From contig JASPKZ010009901.1 in the NCBI GenBank assembly GCA_030220185.1, positions 62,001 through 126,000 on the forward strand: a DNA stretch of 64,000 nt, given 5' to 3'. The notes beneath the pieces were generated by a model. The model was not told the DNA's origin, did not search any database, and was given only the letters and a program-made list of their open reading frames with translations. Source of the stretch: Diploptera punctata. Its lineage: Eukaryota > Arthropoda > Insecta > Blattodea > Blaberidae. Position numbers and translations under genes: made by a program. Shown here in pieces: positions 20,155-30,879 of this stretch (its first letter is position 1; every line of letters starts with the position of its first letter).

Positions 20155-20190
20155 ATTGATTGATTGATGATTGTTGATTGATTGATTGAA
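20155..20190. repeat. (GATT)n microsatellite
   Basis: Two runs of GATT/GATTGATT separated by GATGATTGTT. Confidence 0.85.
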
Positions 20191-20216
20191 CAGAAAAAAA
20201 CACAGGAGAAACAATA

Positions 20217-20565
20217 ACTTGCCTAAAATTTGTTACTAACAAGGGAACTGTCAACCATTGCATGCCGAAATCTACCTTGAAATGTTCTCCCAGAGAAGTG
20301 TTGTGACGTACCAAGGCCGTGTCCATAAGACGTATCTGTCGTTTTAAACTGCAAGACACAAAAATCGAAGTCAGAATTCAGCAATTGCAACGTACTGTAC
20401 GGGGCAGATGTAGGCCTACATCCCTGCATGAGTTAAGCACAGATAGGAGTGAGAAGGATCGCGGCGCGGAACGCAGGTAGTAAGTGGTTTCCAGTCTGCC
20501 AATGCAGGAGTTGTATTACTTCCATATAGATTAAATGAGAGATCTGGCGTTTGATTTATAACTGC
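20217..20565 (+). repeat. Dispersed repeat D1, copy 1
   Basis: Aligns over its length with 32812-33145: GGAACTGTCAACCATTGCAT, TACCTTGAAATGTTCTCCCA, ACCAAGGCCGTGTCC and AAATGAGAGATCTGGCG. Copy 1 carries TAGGCCTA (20411-20418) where copy 2 lacks it. No coding signal was recognised. Confidence 0.7.
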
Positions 20566-20609
20566 AGATAATTTTTGACCACACGTCCTTGTACATCAGA
20601 ACGCTTCCA

Positions 20610-21055
20610 TCATCATCATCATCAACAACAACAAGGATTAAGCCCAATGGCCTGTTCCGATCTCATTATAGGTCGAATTGGCCCTTCCATCTTTTCAATG
20701 GTCTTCCCAACATTCTTCTCCCTTTTGGTTTATAATTACATTCTTCTTGGTATGCGCTGTTCATTCATTCGTAATACGTGTTGAAGATAAGCATTTTGAT
20801 AATATTTTATTCTTTCCACACAGAGATTAAATATATTAAGTTCTGTTCTTATATCTTCGTTTTTCTTTTTATCGGTCCTTTGGTATCCTGCTATTGCTCT
20901 CAACATCTTCATTTCAGCAGCCTCTATTTGTTTGCTATCTGTCTTTGTTAATGTCCAGGTTTCACATCCATAGATAAGAGATCGAACTGCCAATACTTTG
21001 TAAAAACTTAAAAATAGTTTCTTTTCTAGTCTTATTCAATAAAATGCGTTTAATT
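20610..21055 (-). pseudogene. N3-type retrotransposon fragment
   Basis: The minus frame 20736-20993 reads VRSLIYGCETWTLTKTDSKQ, IEAAEMKMLRAIAGYQRTDK and KKNEDIRTELNIF, then LQHVLRMNEQRIPRRM. This is the YGCETWT and (E)MK-LR region of a non-LTR reverse transcriptase C-terminal part. The 3' tail on plus is CATCATCATCAACAACAACA. Confidence 0.75.
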
Positions 21056-21231
21056 GTGCCACATAGATAGGCCTAATTGAATCGTTGTACTTTAGTGTGT
21101 TTATCTAAATTTCTGTCATTTGCCTAAATGACATCCCAAATAATTAAAATTCTGAACTTGGTCTATAATTACGCTTCCCTGGAAGAAATTTCAAGGTAGC
21201 TTTTGGTATGCAATGGTTGACAATTCCTTTA

Positions 21232-21958
21232 TTACTGTAATTGTTCACCTCTTTGGTTAATATATGTGGATTTGAGGTCAGCATCCAACTGATGAAACGA
21301 ATCTAGACCTGTACGCCATTGAGTTTTTCGATTGGGATAAATTAGTTTCACATGATTGACCTTAAGATCTCCTGAAAAGTAGGAAATCGCTGCATCCTTA
21401 AAACTAACATCAGAGGACACGTGTCGATTACGGTATGAGAGAACAGGTGCTTAGACCGATAATATTCAGTAATGTTACCTTTCTTGGCACCCTTTATAAT
21501 CAAAAGCATTTGATCGCTCTTATGTGTAAACACTACTACAAGTAACGTGATATTAATTCAAACTCTACTCTTGTTTACTTCGGTTTAAACACCGTTATTG
21601 TCTAGAGTTGATGGCGTTATTTAAATAAAACTAAATCAAAGACGTCATTAAAGTTTGTTTTGGAAAAGAGTGTGGTCCACCTCCACATCTGGTATTGTGA
21701 TAACCACAAATTATAGTTATAGCACACATGGACGTGACGTAAGATGATATGGAAACCACTTTGATGGCACATGATATACATATAGCACTTATCTCATGTG
21801 TTTGTTATGGGGATATAATCACCATACTTACGTCGTGTTTAGATTACAAACAAAATTTTCTTCAAAAGTTTCTATAGATTTTTATAAAAATAACATGCCC
21901 TAAAGCGTTCAACCAGTGATAATATATTTAAAAATCTGAATTAAACAACAGCGTTCTT
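21232..21958. other. Stretch without clear feature
   Basis: Two short minus frames here show no recognisable motif. A loose inverted pair (GGACGTGACGTAAG near 21730 and CTTACGTCGTG near 21830) may mark a decayed MITE. Confidence 0.4.
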
Positions 21959-21959
21959 C

Positions 21960-22294
21960 TTCTTTTTCTTCTACTTCATGAAATTAGGCCTTTTGACCTG
22001 TTTTCACATCAAATGGGATTTAATGAATCTTCCCATCTAGTAAAAGGGCGTCCAACACTTCTATGTCCTATTGGTTTGTACTTTCATAACAGCTGAGGGA
22101 TTCTATTTGTAGGCATTCTTTTAACATGTTAATACCAGTTGTTTCTCATATTGCCATTACTTTGTTAAATTAAAAATATTTAAGTCTTTTCTAATATCTT
22201 CATATCTTTTTCTGTTCAAAATTGTCACACCTGCTACTGAACGTAAGAACTTCATTTCTGCAGTTTCCATTTTTCTTCTGTCTGAATGGATAAA
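21960..22294 (-). pseudogene. N3-type retrotransposon fragment hosting N2
   Basis: Plus-strand complement of a GRP-box region (AAAAGGGCGTCCAACACTTC) and of LR-S-V-A-G coding sequence near 22235. It has a GAA-type tail at 21960. Its 5' continuation after the N2 insertion (from 22776) is not recognisable. Confidence 0.6.
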
Positions 22295-22305
22295 AGTCCA
22301 ATGGT

Positions 22306-22764
22306 CTTCTTGTTCTTCTTCTTCTTTCTTCTTCCTTTCCAGGATTAGGTCAATGCGTCATGTTCCGGTCTCAAATCCATCGTTTCCTTGGCCGTCCCAA
22401 AGATCTTTTTCCATGTGGTTTGTAGGGTTGATCGTTTTGGGTAATCTTGTATTGTCCATTCTGTCTAAAAGTTATTTACATTGGTATTTGTGCTCTTCTA
22501 GTTTATCGACTATTGAAAATATCTCCAGTTAATTTATTTTTGATTCATTGTGTAATCTATCCATGCGTGTACAGCCTGTTACGGATCTTAAAAATTTTAT
22601 TTCAGTGGCTTGAATGTGTGAGATATCTAATGTTGAGTGATTCCGGGTTATATCTCTTTTTTTTTTGTAAGTAACCAAGATTCAGATCTATATAAAAGAA
22701 CAGGAACAGCCATAATTTTACAAACAGCCATAATTTTACAAAACCTGAGCTGAGTTTCTCTTCG
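22306..22764 (-). mobile_element. N2 non-LTR retrotransposon, 11-bp TSD
   Basis: (GAA)n tail at 22306-22335 (as TTC on plus), then the N2 3' coding end (CCATCGTTTCCTTGGCCGTC, AAGATCTTTTTCCATGTGG). TSD AGTCCAATGGT (22295-22305) and AGTCCAATAGT (22765-22775). The 5' end is truncated within the KIMTVPVL region, and the element is internally frameshifted. Confidence 0.8.
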
Positions 22765-22779
22765 AGTCCAATAGTAAGA

Positions 22780-23065
22780 TTAATAAATAGGGCGAGGAAT
22801 TATATTAAATTTCATGTTTTAAACTATAGGTCAGAGAGCGATGAAACAAAGCAACTTTATATTTTATGATGTGTAGAATCAAATAAGATCATAATTTTTT
22901 TTTATATTTGATAATATTTTGCAACATTTTCATATTTTAGTGAAAATTTCACATTTCTTCATATTATACCACATATGAAATCTAGATTTTTTTAATGAAA
23001 ATTCTGTGAATTCATTAATACTATTTCTGAAATTACTGTAATTCTGACATTTTTGACAATGTAAT
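22780..23065. other. AT-rich stretch without clear feature
   Basis: Nothing recognisable between the N2 insertion and the following N1 fragment. Confidence 0.45.
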
Positions 23066-23067
23066 GT

Positions 23068-23350
23068 TGAGCTATATGATATTTATGGGAAACAAGATGT
23101 AATAAGAATAGTTAAGTCTTGTAGACTACGATGGTTAGGGCATATGGCACGAATGGGGAATGAAAGAGAGAGAGAGGGAAAGTGTCTTCTAGGTAGCACA
23201 ACTATGAGACAGGAGAAGAACATTAATCATGAGTGGAGGGAGATAAATTATACGCGAAATGATTGAAGAATATTAGGTCAGGATAAAGAATTATGGAGAG
23301 ACTGTGTTCATGTGATCATAAACCTCCGGATTCCATAAAGCAAGTGAATT
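23068..23350 (+). mobile_element. N1 retrotransposon 3' fragment
   Basis: From GTAATAAGAATAGTTAAGTC through TGGCACGAATGGGGAATGAA to TTATGGAGAGACTGTG and AACCTCCGGATTCCATAA. It contains a GAGAGAGAGA expansion at 23165. Strongly diverged from the other copies. Confidence 0.7.
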
Positions 23351-23375
23351 AGTAATATTAATAGTAGGCTAATAG

Positions 23376-23830
23376 TCTTCTTCTTCTTCATCACGGTTTA
23401 GGCTTATTTACTAGTCTGTTCCGGCTCCAAATTGCTGCTGTTTCCATGTTTTCTTTGGTCTTCCCAGACTTTCTTCTCCCTCGTGGTGAATAGCTGTATG
23501 CTGCTTTTGGTATTCTATTCTCAGTCATCCTTTCCAAGTGTTCTTTCCAGTTTGTTCTGTATTTCGCTATTTTTATGTTTAATTCCACTACTTTTAGTTG
23601 TTGTCTTATTTCTGTGTTATGTTTTTTCCGTTCTTTGATATCCTGCTATTGGTCTGAGGAATTTCATTTCAGCAGCTTATTTTCTGGCAGATTATTGTGT
23701 TGTCGCGTCCATGTTTTGGATCCATAAGTAATAATAGGCACGCCATTGTCTTGTATAGTTTCATTATAGAGTCTTTCCTGGCTTTATTTTTCAAAGTTAT
23801 TTTTAATGTTCCTGTCATATAATTAAATTT
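23376..23830 (-). pseudogene. N3-type retrotransposon 3' end
   Basis: The minus frame 23391-23588 reads KIAKYRTNWKEHLERMTENR, then IPKAAYSYSPRGRRKSG. This is the conserved H-L-x-R-M / R-I-P-K / G-R-R block. (GAA)n tail at 23372-23388 on plus. Upstream coding (LQRFLRPIAGYQ-like) continues with stops to about 23830. Confidence 0.7.
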
Positions 23831-23839
23831 ATTTAGTTT

Positions 23840-24690
23840 GTTATTTATATCTGTTTCCGGATAATAGTAATAGTAATAATAATAACAACAATAATAATAT
23901 TAATAATAGTAAAATTATTTAGGAATATTCCAAAATACATTTGTTACCTTTCAACCCAAAGTGATTTATTATGACCCGACATCTCATGTCTAGTTCATCC
24001 TTCTCCCTAAACATGTGTTTTTTTCCTAAGACTCTCGTTCCCTGCTTTCCATATCTAATAGGCCTATTGCTTGTGTGTAACTCGATCTATAAACAGGTAA
24101 ATTTCTCCGATTCATTTCACTTACGTTCTGCATTTTGTCCAAAACGCAAAAAATAATTTCGAAGATGCTGTTATTCTCATGAACTTCGTTCACCCACGTG
24201 CTATTCTGCTTTTTCTCTTCTCCATACACTACTCAAAGTTCGTTCGTCTTTCCGTAGCAAGCATTATTCTCCACCAAGTTTTCTAACCCTCTAATTCTTA
24301 TGCCTATATATCTACACTGAAGAATTTTGAAAACTTATTAATGATTCTCATGAACTTATTAAAATTTTGTAATTTAGGTAATATGTTTCTGTCTGCTCTT
24401 CCATTCAAACAGGGAAACCATATATTAAATTAAAATATAACGAACACAACAATCAAAATAAACGATACATTATAAACCTCTGTCTAATAGACATGAAAGA
24501 AATTAAGGAAATAAAGAAAATTAGGCCTAATACATGGAAGAAGTAGTTAACTTAGAGACAGAATAAATTTGGTCATGCATTGGTTAGAGTAAATAAAAAT
24601 TAAAATACCTTTTTTAATTGTCGTCATTTCGTCTTTTCAGGAAGAGAGAATAATGTAGGCCTTCCTCATATGTACACTATACCTGAACTC
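23840..24690. other. AT-rich stretch without clear feature
   Basis: A short AAT-rich patch at 23868-23912 is followed by unrecognised sequence. TAGGCCTA occurs at 24059-24066 and 24522-24529. Confidence 0.45.
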
Positions 24691-24712
24691 ACAGAACCAT
24701 TACTTACTTTTT

Positions 24713-25325
24713 TATGAAAATTGAATTAGATACCCGATCCGTTGAGAACAGTGTCCTTTATATCCCTCCTCATCACACTACCTATTATTCGAAATCTTTT
24801 ACAGTTTCTCTTGCTAGAACATGGAATTCCCTTCCACCCTATGTCAGAGACTGCCAAACTTTACCATCTTTCAGAAACAAATTGAAAATAAGATTATTAA
24901 CAGAAACAACTCATTAATATTACTTTTTAAAAATTAATAATTCGTTTTTTTTTCATTATTTAATAAAAATAGTTTTAAGATTTGTTAATATATTTACCTA
25001 ATGCCTTGTATAATAAGCGATAGATTAATTCATTACAGTTTATTATTTTCTTTGTATTATTTTTCTTTCTTTTCTTTTTATGTATAATAGATTCGAGCTG
25101 TTATTCCTTTCTGTATACATTCTATCATTAATTTGATTTTAATTGTATTTAATATTATTGTATTATTAGACATTATTTTCATTATTATTCAATTTGACAG
25201 ATAATTAATTGTTTAGTATGTATTATTGTTGTACTTTTTGTATTTATATGTAACATATGATTGTCCTGGTGAGTGGAAGAGAAGGCCACATTGCCTTAAC
25301 TCCATCAGGTTAAATAAATCTATTA
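24713..25325 (+). mobile_element. CR-type non-LTR retrotransposon 3' end
   Basis: The frame 24714-24917 encodes SVENSVLYIPPHHTTYYSKS, then FTVSLARTWNSLPPYVRDC and FRNKLKIRLL before the stop. The R-T-W-N-S-L-P ... F-R-x-K-L-K-x-x-L ending is characteristic of CR1/L2/Jockey-type ORF2 C-termini. A 400-bp AT-rich 3' UTR follows, ending GAAGGCCACATTGCCTTAAC and AAATAAAT, matching 4285-4345. The 5' part (reverse transcriptase core) is absent. Confidence 0.7.
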
Positions 25326-25339
25326 CATCTATCTACTCT

Positions 25340-25720
25340 ACTTCTTCTTCTTTCTTCTTCTAAATATTTTATCACCCAATGAACTCCATCATCACTTTTC
25401 CAAAACTTTATCCTACTAATTTGTCTGTTAGCCTATATATATATATAATATTTAAGCTTAAAATATTGATCAATCTTAATAATATTAAATAAAATGATGG
25501 GAAAATATTAGGCTTAATTGTAAAAGACTATCATACTAACGTTTTAGTGAGGCGTTGGTTTATTGCTAAATAATTCTTCAATGTGATTTTGAATTATTTT
25601 ATAGTTTAACAGACTAGTTAAACTGTTGAATTGCAGAGGAAAAAAAAAGTTCATATCTTTCTTCATCTTGACATAGGGCAATATTATCTTGTTTCGCAAG
25701 ATTAACTGATTTTTACAATC
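25340..25720. other. AT-rich stretch without clear feature
   Basis: No repeat or coding signal was seen. A short (TA)n lies near 25436. Confidence 0.45.
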
Positions 25721-25726
25721 GTTTTT

Positions 25727-26106
25727 TATTCAATGCCCCAAGTTGCCATTTCGACATATCTGGTGTTTCTCTCCTGGCATTGGCGTAACTGTAACCCATT
25801 TCTGAGGATGGGGTGCCTGGAAGGCGGGGTTACACTGATCCTATGATATGATGTGTGATGATCATAGTGGTGCACCAGGAGAGTCCTTAAACCTAAACTT
25901 AATCTAAGGCGAATATGAATGATGATGATAATGATGGCCATTTGATGTTCGGGGACCGTTTGGTCCTTAAAATTTCCTGACATTTGTCTTACAGGTAAGG
26001 AAAACCCCCGAAGAAACTCACCAAAGAAACTTGTCCCGACCGGGGATGGAACCCGGGCCCGCTGCATGACAAGGCAGCATGCTACCTCGAGACTACAGCG
26101 GTGGAC
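25727..26106 (-). mobile_element. S1b SINE
   Basis: 3' half first on plus: CAATGCCCCAAGTTGCC, GGCATTGGCGTAACTGTAAC, GAAGGCGGGGTTACACTGAT and AAACCTAAACTTAATCTAAG. It then joins the S1 middle and head with ATGGAACCCGGGCCCGCTGC and ACCTCGAGACTACAGCGGTG. The head is intact with A and B boxes. Confidence 0.85.
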
Positions 26107-26192
26107 GTTTTTACAGTCTTATAACAATATATTACAATCCTATAAAATATTTTAAATATCTATGTTTCTTTTAACTTACAGAATGTAAATAA

Positions 26193-26523
26193 CATCCATC
26201 CTTAGTAATTCTGCCCGAGGGCAGGTCTTTCACTGCAATCACTGCATTTTCATGCTATGCTTTGCAGCTTTACTAGGGAATTATAGGTGTGGTAGCTTCC
26301 CATTGCTTTCCACACCAGTGAAGTATGATGATGATAATGATAATGATATGATGATGGCCGGATGATTTTCGGGGACCGTTGGAACTAAGCATCCTGACAT
26401 TTGTCTTACAGGTGAGGAAAAACCCCGAAAAAACCTCACCCAGAAGCCTGTCCCAACCGGGAATCGAATCCGGGCCCGCTGGGTGACAAGGCAGCACGCT
26501 ATCTCGAGAACACAGCGGTGGAC
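26193..26523 (-). mobile_element. S1 SINE
   Basis: Complete from TCTGCCCGAGGGCAGG to ACACAGCGGTGGAC. A short duplication, AAATAA (26187-26192 and 26524-26529), could be the TSD. It lies 90 bp from the S1b copy in the same orientation. Confidence 0.85.
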
Positions 26524-26570
26524 AAATAATATATAGCCCTATTTATGAAACAAGAAGAAAAGGATGTAAA

Positions 26571-27035
26571 TGCAAAAAATATCAATTTTTTTAAGAATTT
26601 CAGGTTAATAAATTCTATCTTCAAGCCACAGTTAGTTCAAAAGCATTCAAGACTCAAAGTGTATAAAACACTGGCTCTTCCAACTCTTGTATGGTAGCGA
26701 AGTATGGACGTTGAAACAGAAGGATATACAGAGACTTAGATCTGCTGAAATGAGATACCTTCGGAGGACTGCAGGATACACACTACTAGATCACAAAAAA
26801 AAATGAAGACATCTTAGAAGAATTACACATGGAACCTTTAGAAGTCAAGTTGGATGCAACATGTTCATCGAATGGAAGATCACAGAATACCCAAACAAAT
26901 GTTAAGATATGAACCTGCAGGAAGAAGAAGACCAGGACGTCCACTCAAAAGACTTTTGGATGGTGTTTCTCTTGAGGCCGAAACAGGCCAGCAAATGGCC
27001 TAAATTCGTGAATGTACTATGATGATGATGATGAT
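26571..27035 (+). mobile_element. N4 non-LTR retrotransposon 3' end
   Basis: Reads EEKDVNAKN, then (with frameshifts) VYKTLALPTL, YGSEVWTLKQKDIQRLRSAE, MRYLRRTAGYTLLDHKK and RRPGRPLKRLLDG. The 3' UTR is CCGAAACAGGCCAGCAAATG, then TTCGTGAATGTAC and (ATG)n. Same family as 50563-51697 and 57736-58160. Confidence 0.8.
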
Positions 27036-27039
27036 TATT

Positions 27040-27550
27040 TATGAAACCTACAATAAATTACGACATTTTGCTAATATTTGTTACATAAAAGAACAGGTAG
27101 TATAAAAATGACGAGGTAAACAGGAGCAGAAAACTAAACTCGGGGTTTGTTTCTAGGGCATAGATAAACCTATTAGAGTCAATTAGTTTTAATTTTGACA
27201 TGTTGAAGTATGAAACACGCTATCGATTCTCATGGAGTACATTAGTATAATAAAGAGGTGAATCGGGGATTGGACGTGGCCGTGGCAATCACTGCCCAAC
27301 ACGCATCAAGATTCATGTCAATAAAAATTTCTAGTTGCCTCAGGGGTCGACTCAATACCTACTCATTATGCAGCCACGTTATAGATTGTTAGGATAACAC
27401 AAAGGGAACAATCTTAACTTGTGTCAGTAATGCACATATCTTTCTGTGAGAGTTTAGTGTCAGTTATTTTAAGAATAATATCAAAATGATAACAAACGTT
27501 GAACCAACTTATAATAAATTAGAGTTCTTTTACTATCCCGAATATCTGCA
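27040..27550. other. Stretch without clear feature
   Basis: No repeat head or reading frame recognised. GGACGTGGCCGTGGCAATCA near 27274 is GC-rich relative to its surroundings. Confidence 0.4.
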
Positions 27551-27552
27551 CT

Positions 27553-27660
27553 CACGGGACTCGGGACTCACGGCTTAAAGTCCCTCCCGGAGGATTTGAT
27601 CCTTCAAATGTTTCCATTCTAAAATCCATCGGCCCCAACCGGGTTTGAACCCGCGATCCT
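27553..27660 (-). mobile_element. S4 SINE fragment
   Basis: ACTCACGGCTTAAAGTCCCT, GGAGGATTTGATCCTT and CGGGTTTGAACCCGCGATCC match S4 at 12405-12500, including the B-box complement. Confidence 0.65.
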
Positions 27661-27904
27661 CGAAACTATACCCTGTTCACTCTTAAAGTGATCCTCGTCA
27701 AAACAAAACCATGTGACCTGCTCGCTTTTCATTGGTTATGGACACCGACATACGTTCTAGAAGGGATAAAGTAGTTCTCTTCATTAAATTAGAAATATGT
27801 CCTCTGAATATACTTGTTATTCTTCGTGAATGAAAATAATAATATTCAAAACATACCAAATATTAAAAAATACATCTAATCAATAATTACAACTTAACTT
27901 AGTT

Positions 27905-28312
27905 TATTACTGGTCACACGTAGAAATCATTATATAATGGAAATGGACAGCTAATGAAAATGAGGGAAATTTTGAGGAAGTGGCTGAATTCAAATGCCAA
28001 GGAACAATAATCAGAAATAGGAATGAGATGCACAAAGAAATTAAACATAGGCTCTATTCTGGAAATGCGTGCTATAATGCATTGCAGAGACTTTTGATGT
28101 CCCAACTCCTTTCAAGAAACGTTAAACTGAAAATATATAGAACTATCACGAGGTGGCAGAATAACATTAACTACGATTTGAGGGAAGTAGATTATACAGA
28201 GGATGACTGGAAAACATTGGCTCAGGATAGGGATATATGGAGAGCTTATGTCCGCGCGGCCATGAATCTATGGGTTCGATAGTGCCAGTGAGTTAGTTGG
28301 TTAGTTAGTTAG
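27905..28312 (+). mobile_element. N1 retrotransposon with internal deletion and intact fused frame
   Basis: Begins ACTGGTCACACGTAGAAATC like 5112, and encodes MAEFKCQGTIIRNRNEMHKE ... NVKLKIYRTI. It then jumps about 400 bp of the parental sequence to RWQNNINYDLREVDYTEDDW and WRAYVRAAMNLWVR, stop at 28280-28282. The 100-codon frame (27980-28282) is uninterrupted across the deletion. No reverse transcriptase function can remain. The 3' end is followed by GTTAGTTGGTTAGTTAGTTA. Confidence 0.8.
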
Positions 28313-28398
28313 TTATTGAAACATTTGTTTACTAAAAGTCCAAAATATTGACAATCGATAAACATGAACGCCTATAAAGTAGGCCTACTATTTTTCAA

Positions 28399-28774
28399 TT
28401 TTATTTTTTAATGCCACCACATTGTCCTTTTTAGACATTCTGGTATTCTCTCCAGGCATGACGTTATTGTAACCCACTTCTGAAGTTGGGCCGCCTGGTA
28501 GGCGGAGTAACGCTGTCCCGATGACATATGATAGGTGATGATAACGGTAATGATGCGCTAGGAGAGGCCTTAATCCTAAACTTAATTAATATGTTAATGA
28601 TGGCCAGATGATGTTCGGAGACCGTTTGGGCCATAAAGTCTCCCAACATTTGTTTTAAGGTGGAGAAAAACTTCCAAAAAACCATCACCCAGGAAACTTG
28701 TCCCAACCCGGAACCGAACCCGGGCCCGCTGCGTGACAAGGTAGCATGCTACCTCGAGACCACAGCGATGGACT
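28399..28774 (-). mobile_element. S1b SINE with 10-bp TSD
   Basis: 3' half (GTAACCCACTTCTGAAGTTG, AGGCGGAGTAACGCTGTCCC), then middle and head (AACCGAACCCGGGCCCGCTG, ACCTCGAGACCACAGCG). Perfect duplication TATTTTTCAA at 28389-28398 and 28775-28784. Confidence 0.9.
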
Positions 28775-28799
28775 TATTTTTCAAACGTTTCATAATACT

Positions 28800-29515
28800 T
28801 TTAACATTAGTACAAAAAAAAAGTTACATTACCATGTTATATGAGGAATGGAAATAAATATAAAAATCTAGCCATTATTCTATGAGCGAGAAGTGTATGT
28901 GCAGTGCCCTCCCCATTACTTTATAAAGACTTCAACCGTATATAAGTGCCAACGTCAGAATGTAACCAGTATAGTTGATGCAGAATACACAAAACAGTTA
29001 AATGGCTCCAAAAAGTAAACACGAGGAAACAACAGAAGAAGAACTTAAATTATTGTTCGGTTACATAATACATGCAAATCAGTACCCGAAATATCCGAAG
29101 TGATTCCATACTTCGTATTTTTCTGAGAAAATGGTGTCATGGAAGAGTTGCTCAAAGGAGGTACTTTGTTAATTATTAAAGAAACATTAATTTATTGATT
29201 GATCAAATTATACACTGAACGATCAGTTTTTACATTCACTGTATATTTATTTTATAGGGCCTATATCCTAAGCTGTATAGATTATTTTTGAAAGTCTAGA
29301 ATTTTGATAATATTACTTATTCTTCAGTGGCACATATAAGAATTGTTATTGGTGGTTTAATAACTTTAACTTATTGGTGGAGTTGAATATGCATGCCAGC
29401 TATGATGGCTATATATACAATGTAAATGGGTTAGTAATGACGAAAACTTACAAAGAAATAAAGCGTGTTTGTATGTGTGTGGACATACTGTATTGATATA
29501 CTGCAATTTAATATC
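28800..29515. other. Stretch with a possible promoter-like motif and tiny ORF
   Basis: CCGTATATAAGTGCC at about 28936 is TATA-like, and 60 bases on the ATG at 29002 opens a 33-codon frame, MAPKSKHEETTEEELKLLFG..., ending at 29101. It is too short to assert a gene, and no downstream exon was recognised. The rest is AT-rich. Confidence 0.25.
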
Positions 29516-29527
29516 TTAACATAATTA

Positions 29528-30042
29528 TTTAATTGAATGGAGTACTGTGGAGTAGGACCATGTCAAACCACACGAAGAGGAGAATTTTGAAGTCTGTTGT
29601 GGAAAGCATAATGACATATGGTGCTGAGTGATGGACTTTGGTAGAGGGACAAAAAACTAAGATCTTGGCAGTGGAGATGGATGGAATAAGACGCAGTGCC
29701 AGGGTGTCCAGGTTGGAAAGAAGAAGAAATGAAGAAGTGAGGCAGATGATGGATATGGAGGAGACAGTGGTGGAAAGGATCGAAAGACGAGCTCTTCAGT
29801 GGTATGGCCATGTCAGGAGAATGGAGGATGATAGGTGGCCCAGAACTCTTTTGGAACGGTCACCTTCTGGTAGAAGGAAACGGGGCAGGCCAAGAACAAC
29901 TTGGAGAGGAGAGATCCATAGATTGATGAACGACCGAGGTCTGGAGGAGGATGAATGGCGTGATCGGCAAAAATGGCGAATGGGAATACAGGGTAACCGC
30001 TGAAAAGTGGAGAGGCCCTCAAAAGTAAGTAAAAAAGTAAGT
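29528..30042 (+). mobile_element. N6 non-LTR retrotransposon 3' end with 10-bp TSD
   Basis: The frame 29638-30003 is intact: VEGQKTKILAVEMDGIRRSA, ERIERRALQWYGHVRRMEDD, LLERSPSGRRKRGRPRTTW and DEWRDRQKWRMGIQGNR, then stop. Immediately 5' a single TGA interrupts MTYGAE*WTL, the N6 form of the YGCE-WTL motif. Tail AAGTAAGTAAAAAAGTAAGT. Exact TSD AACATAATTA at 29518-29527 and 30043-30052. It is one of the youngest-looking retrocopies here. Confidence 0.85.
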
Positions 30043-30162
30043 AACATAATTAAGAACAACATTCTGTGCACTGTACTGAATCTAGAATGAGCAAGTGCTC
30101 GTGATCGGATGGATTTTTAGTCACAGATATAATATTACAAAGTTTTGTTTATTTTTTACCAA

Positions 30163-30470
30163 TCCTACCAGGTTGCCTTTTATGACATTTTTGGTTTTCT
30201 TCCCGGGTATTGGCGGAATTGTAATCCATTTCTTAGGTTGGGACACCTGAAAGGCGGAGTTACGTTACGCCGATGATGTGATGGGTGAAAAATGATTATG
30301 AAACACCAGGAGAGTCCTTAACCTAAACTTAACCTAAATTTCAGGCCACGGTCAACCACTGGAACAATTCCCTTAATTCTTATGGACTGGCCGGCAATCG
30401 AACCCGGGACCTCAGGAACTATAACCAGAAACGCTGACCACTAGCCCAAGAGGCTGGTATATTACAAAGC
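30163..30470 (-). mobile_element. Composite SINE: S6 head with S1b tail
   Basis: On minus, the head CCAGCCTCTTGGGCTAGTGG and CCCGGGTTCGATTGCCGGCC is S6 (compare 9694-9790). After the CCACTGG...GTGGCCTGAAA junction the 3' half is the S1b tail (on plus GCGGAATTGTAATCC, GAAAGGCGGAGTTACG, TTAACCTAAACTTAACC). The same 3' module is therefore attached to two unrelated tRNA-like heads. Confidence 0.75.
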
Positions 30471-30563
30471 TGTAGTTAATGAGAGAAGAATTAGAAAATA
30501 CAAATTTAGCAGGAAGTTTAAAAAAGGTAAAGCACACTGGCATATGAAAATTAATTATAGCTT

Positions 30564-30866
30564 GCAGCGAACAAAACACTGCGCTAATTTATTCTTGCCT
30601 AGACTGTACATCTCTTATTATCCAGACCGGTGTTCTCCTCTTCACCACTTATTCAACCAATCAGCGCCAATGCCCATTAGTTGGTATCAAGAGCAAAGCA
30701 ATGTCACATAACAACCAAAAACAACGATGCTGATGTAAATAAACGCCTCTCAAGCTTATAACTGTCACATGATCACATGAAATTTCCAGTACAACGTGAC
30801 AGGAAATGGAGAATTACGTCATAGAATTCTAGCGCATGGGCAGAACACCTGCATTTTGTTCGCTGC
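30564..30866. mobile_element. Non-autonomous DNA element with inverted ends
   Basis: Left end GCAGCGAACAAAACACTGCG, and the right end complement GCAGCGAACAAAATGCAG. A second inner match, GCGCTA, lies near both ends. The roughly 300-bp interior is non-coding and contains a CCAATCAGCGCC stretch. No TSD is clear, so the class is open (ends starting CAG would suit hAT). Confidence 0.45.
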
Positions 30867-30879
30867 CAAACTACAAAAC

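Noticed and set aside
21690..21850. Possible MITE with GACGTAAG / CTTACGTC ends
   Set aside because: The inverted match is only about 11 bases, with no TSD and no second copy.
29563..30071. Minus-strand frames opposite N6
   Set aside because: They are shadows of the intact N6 coding frame on the plus strand.
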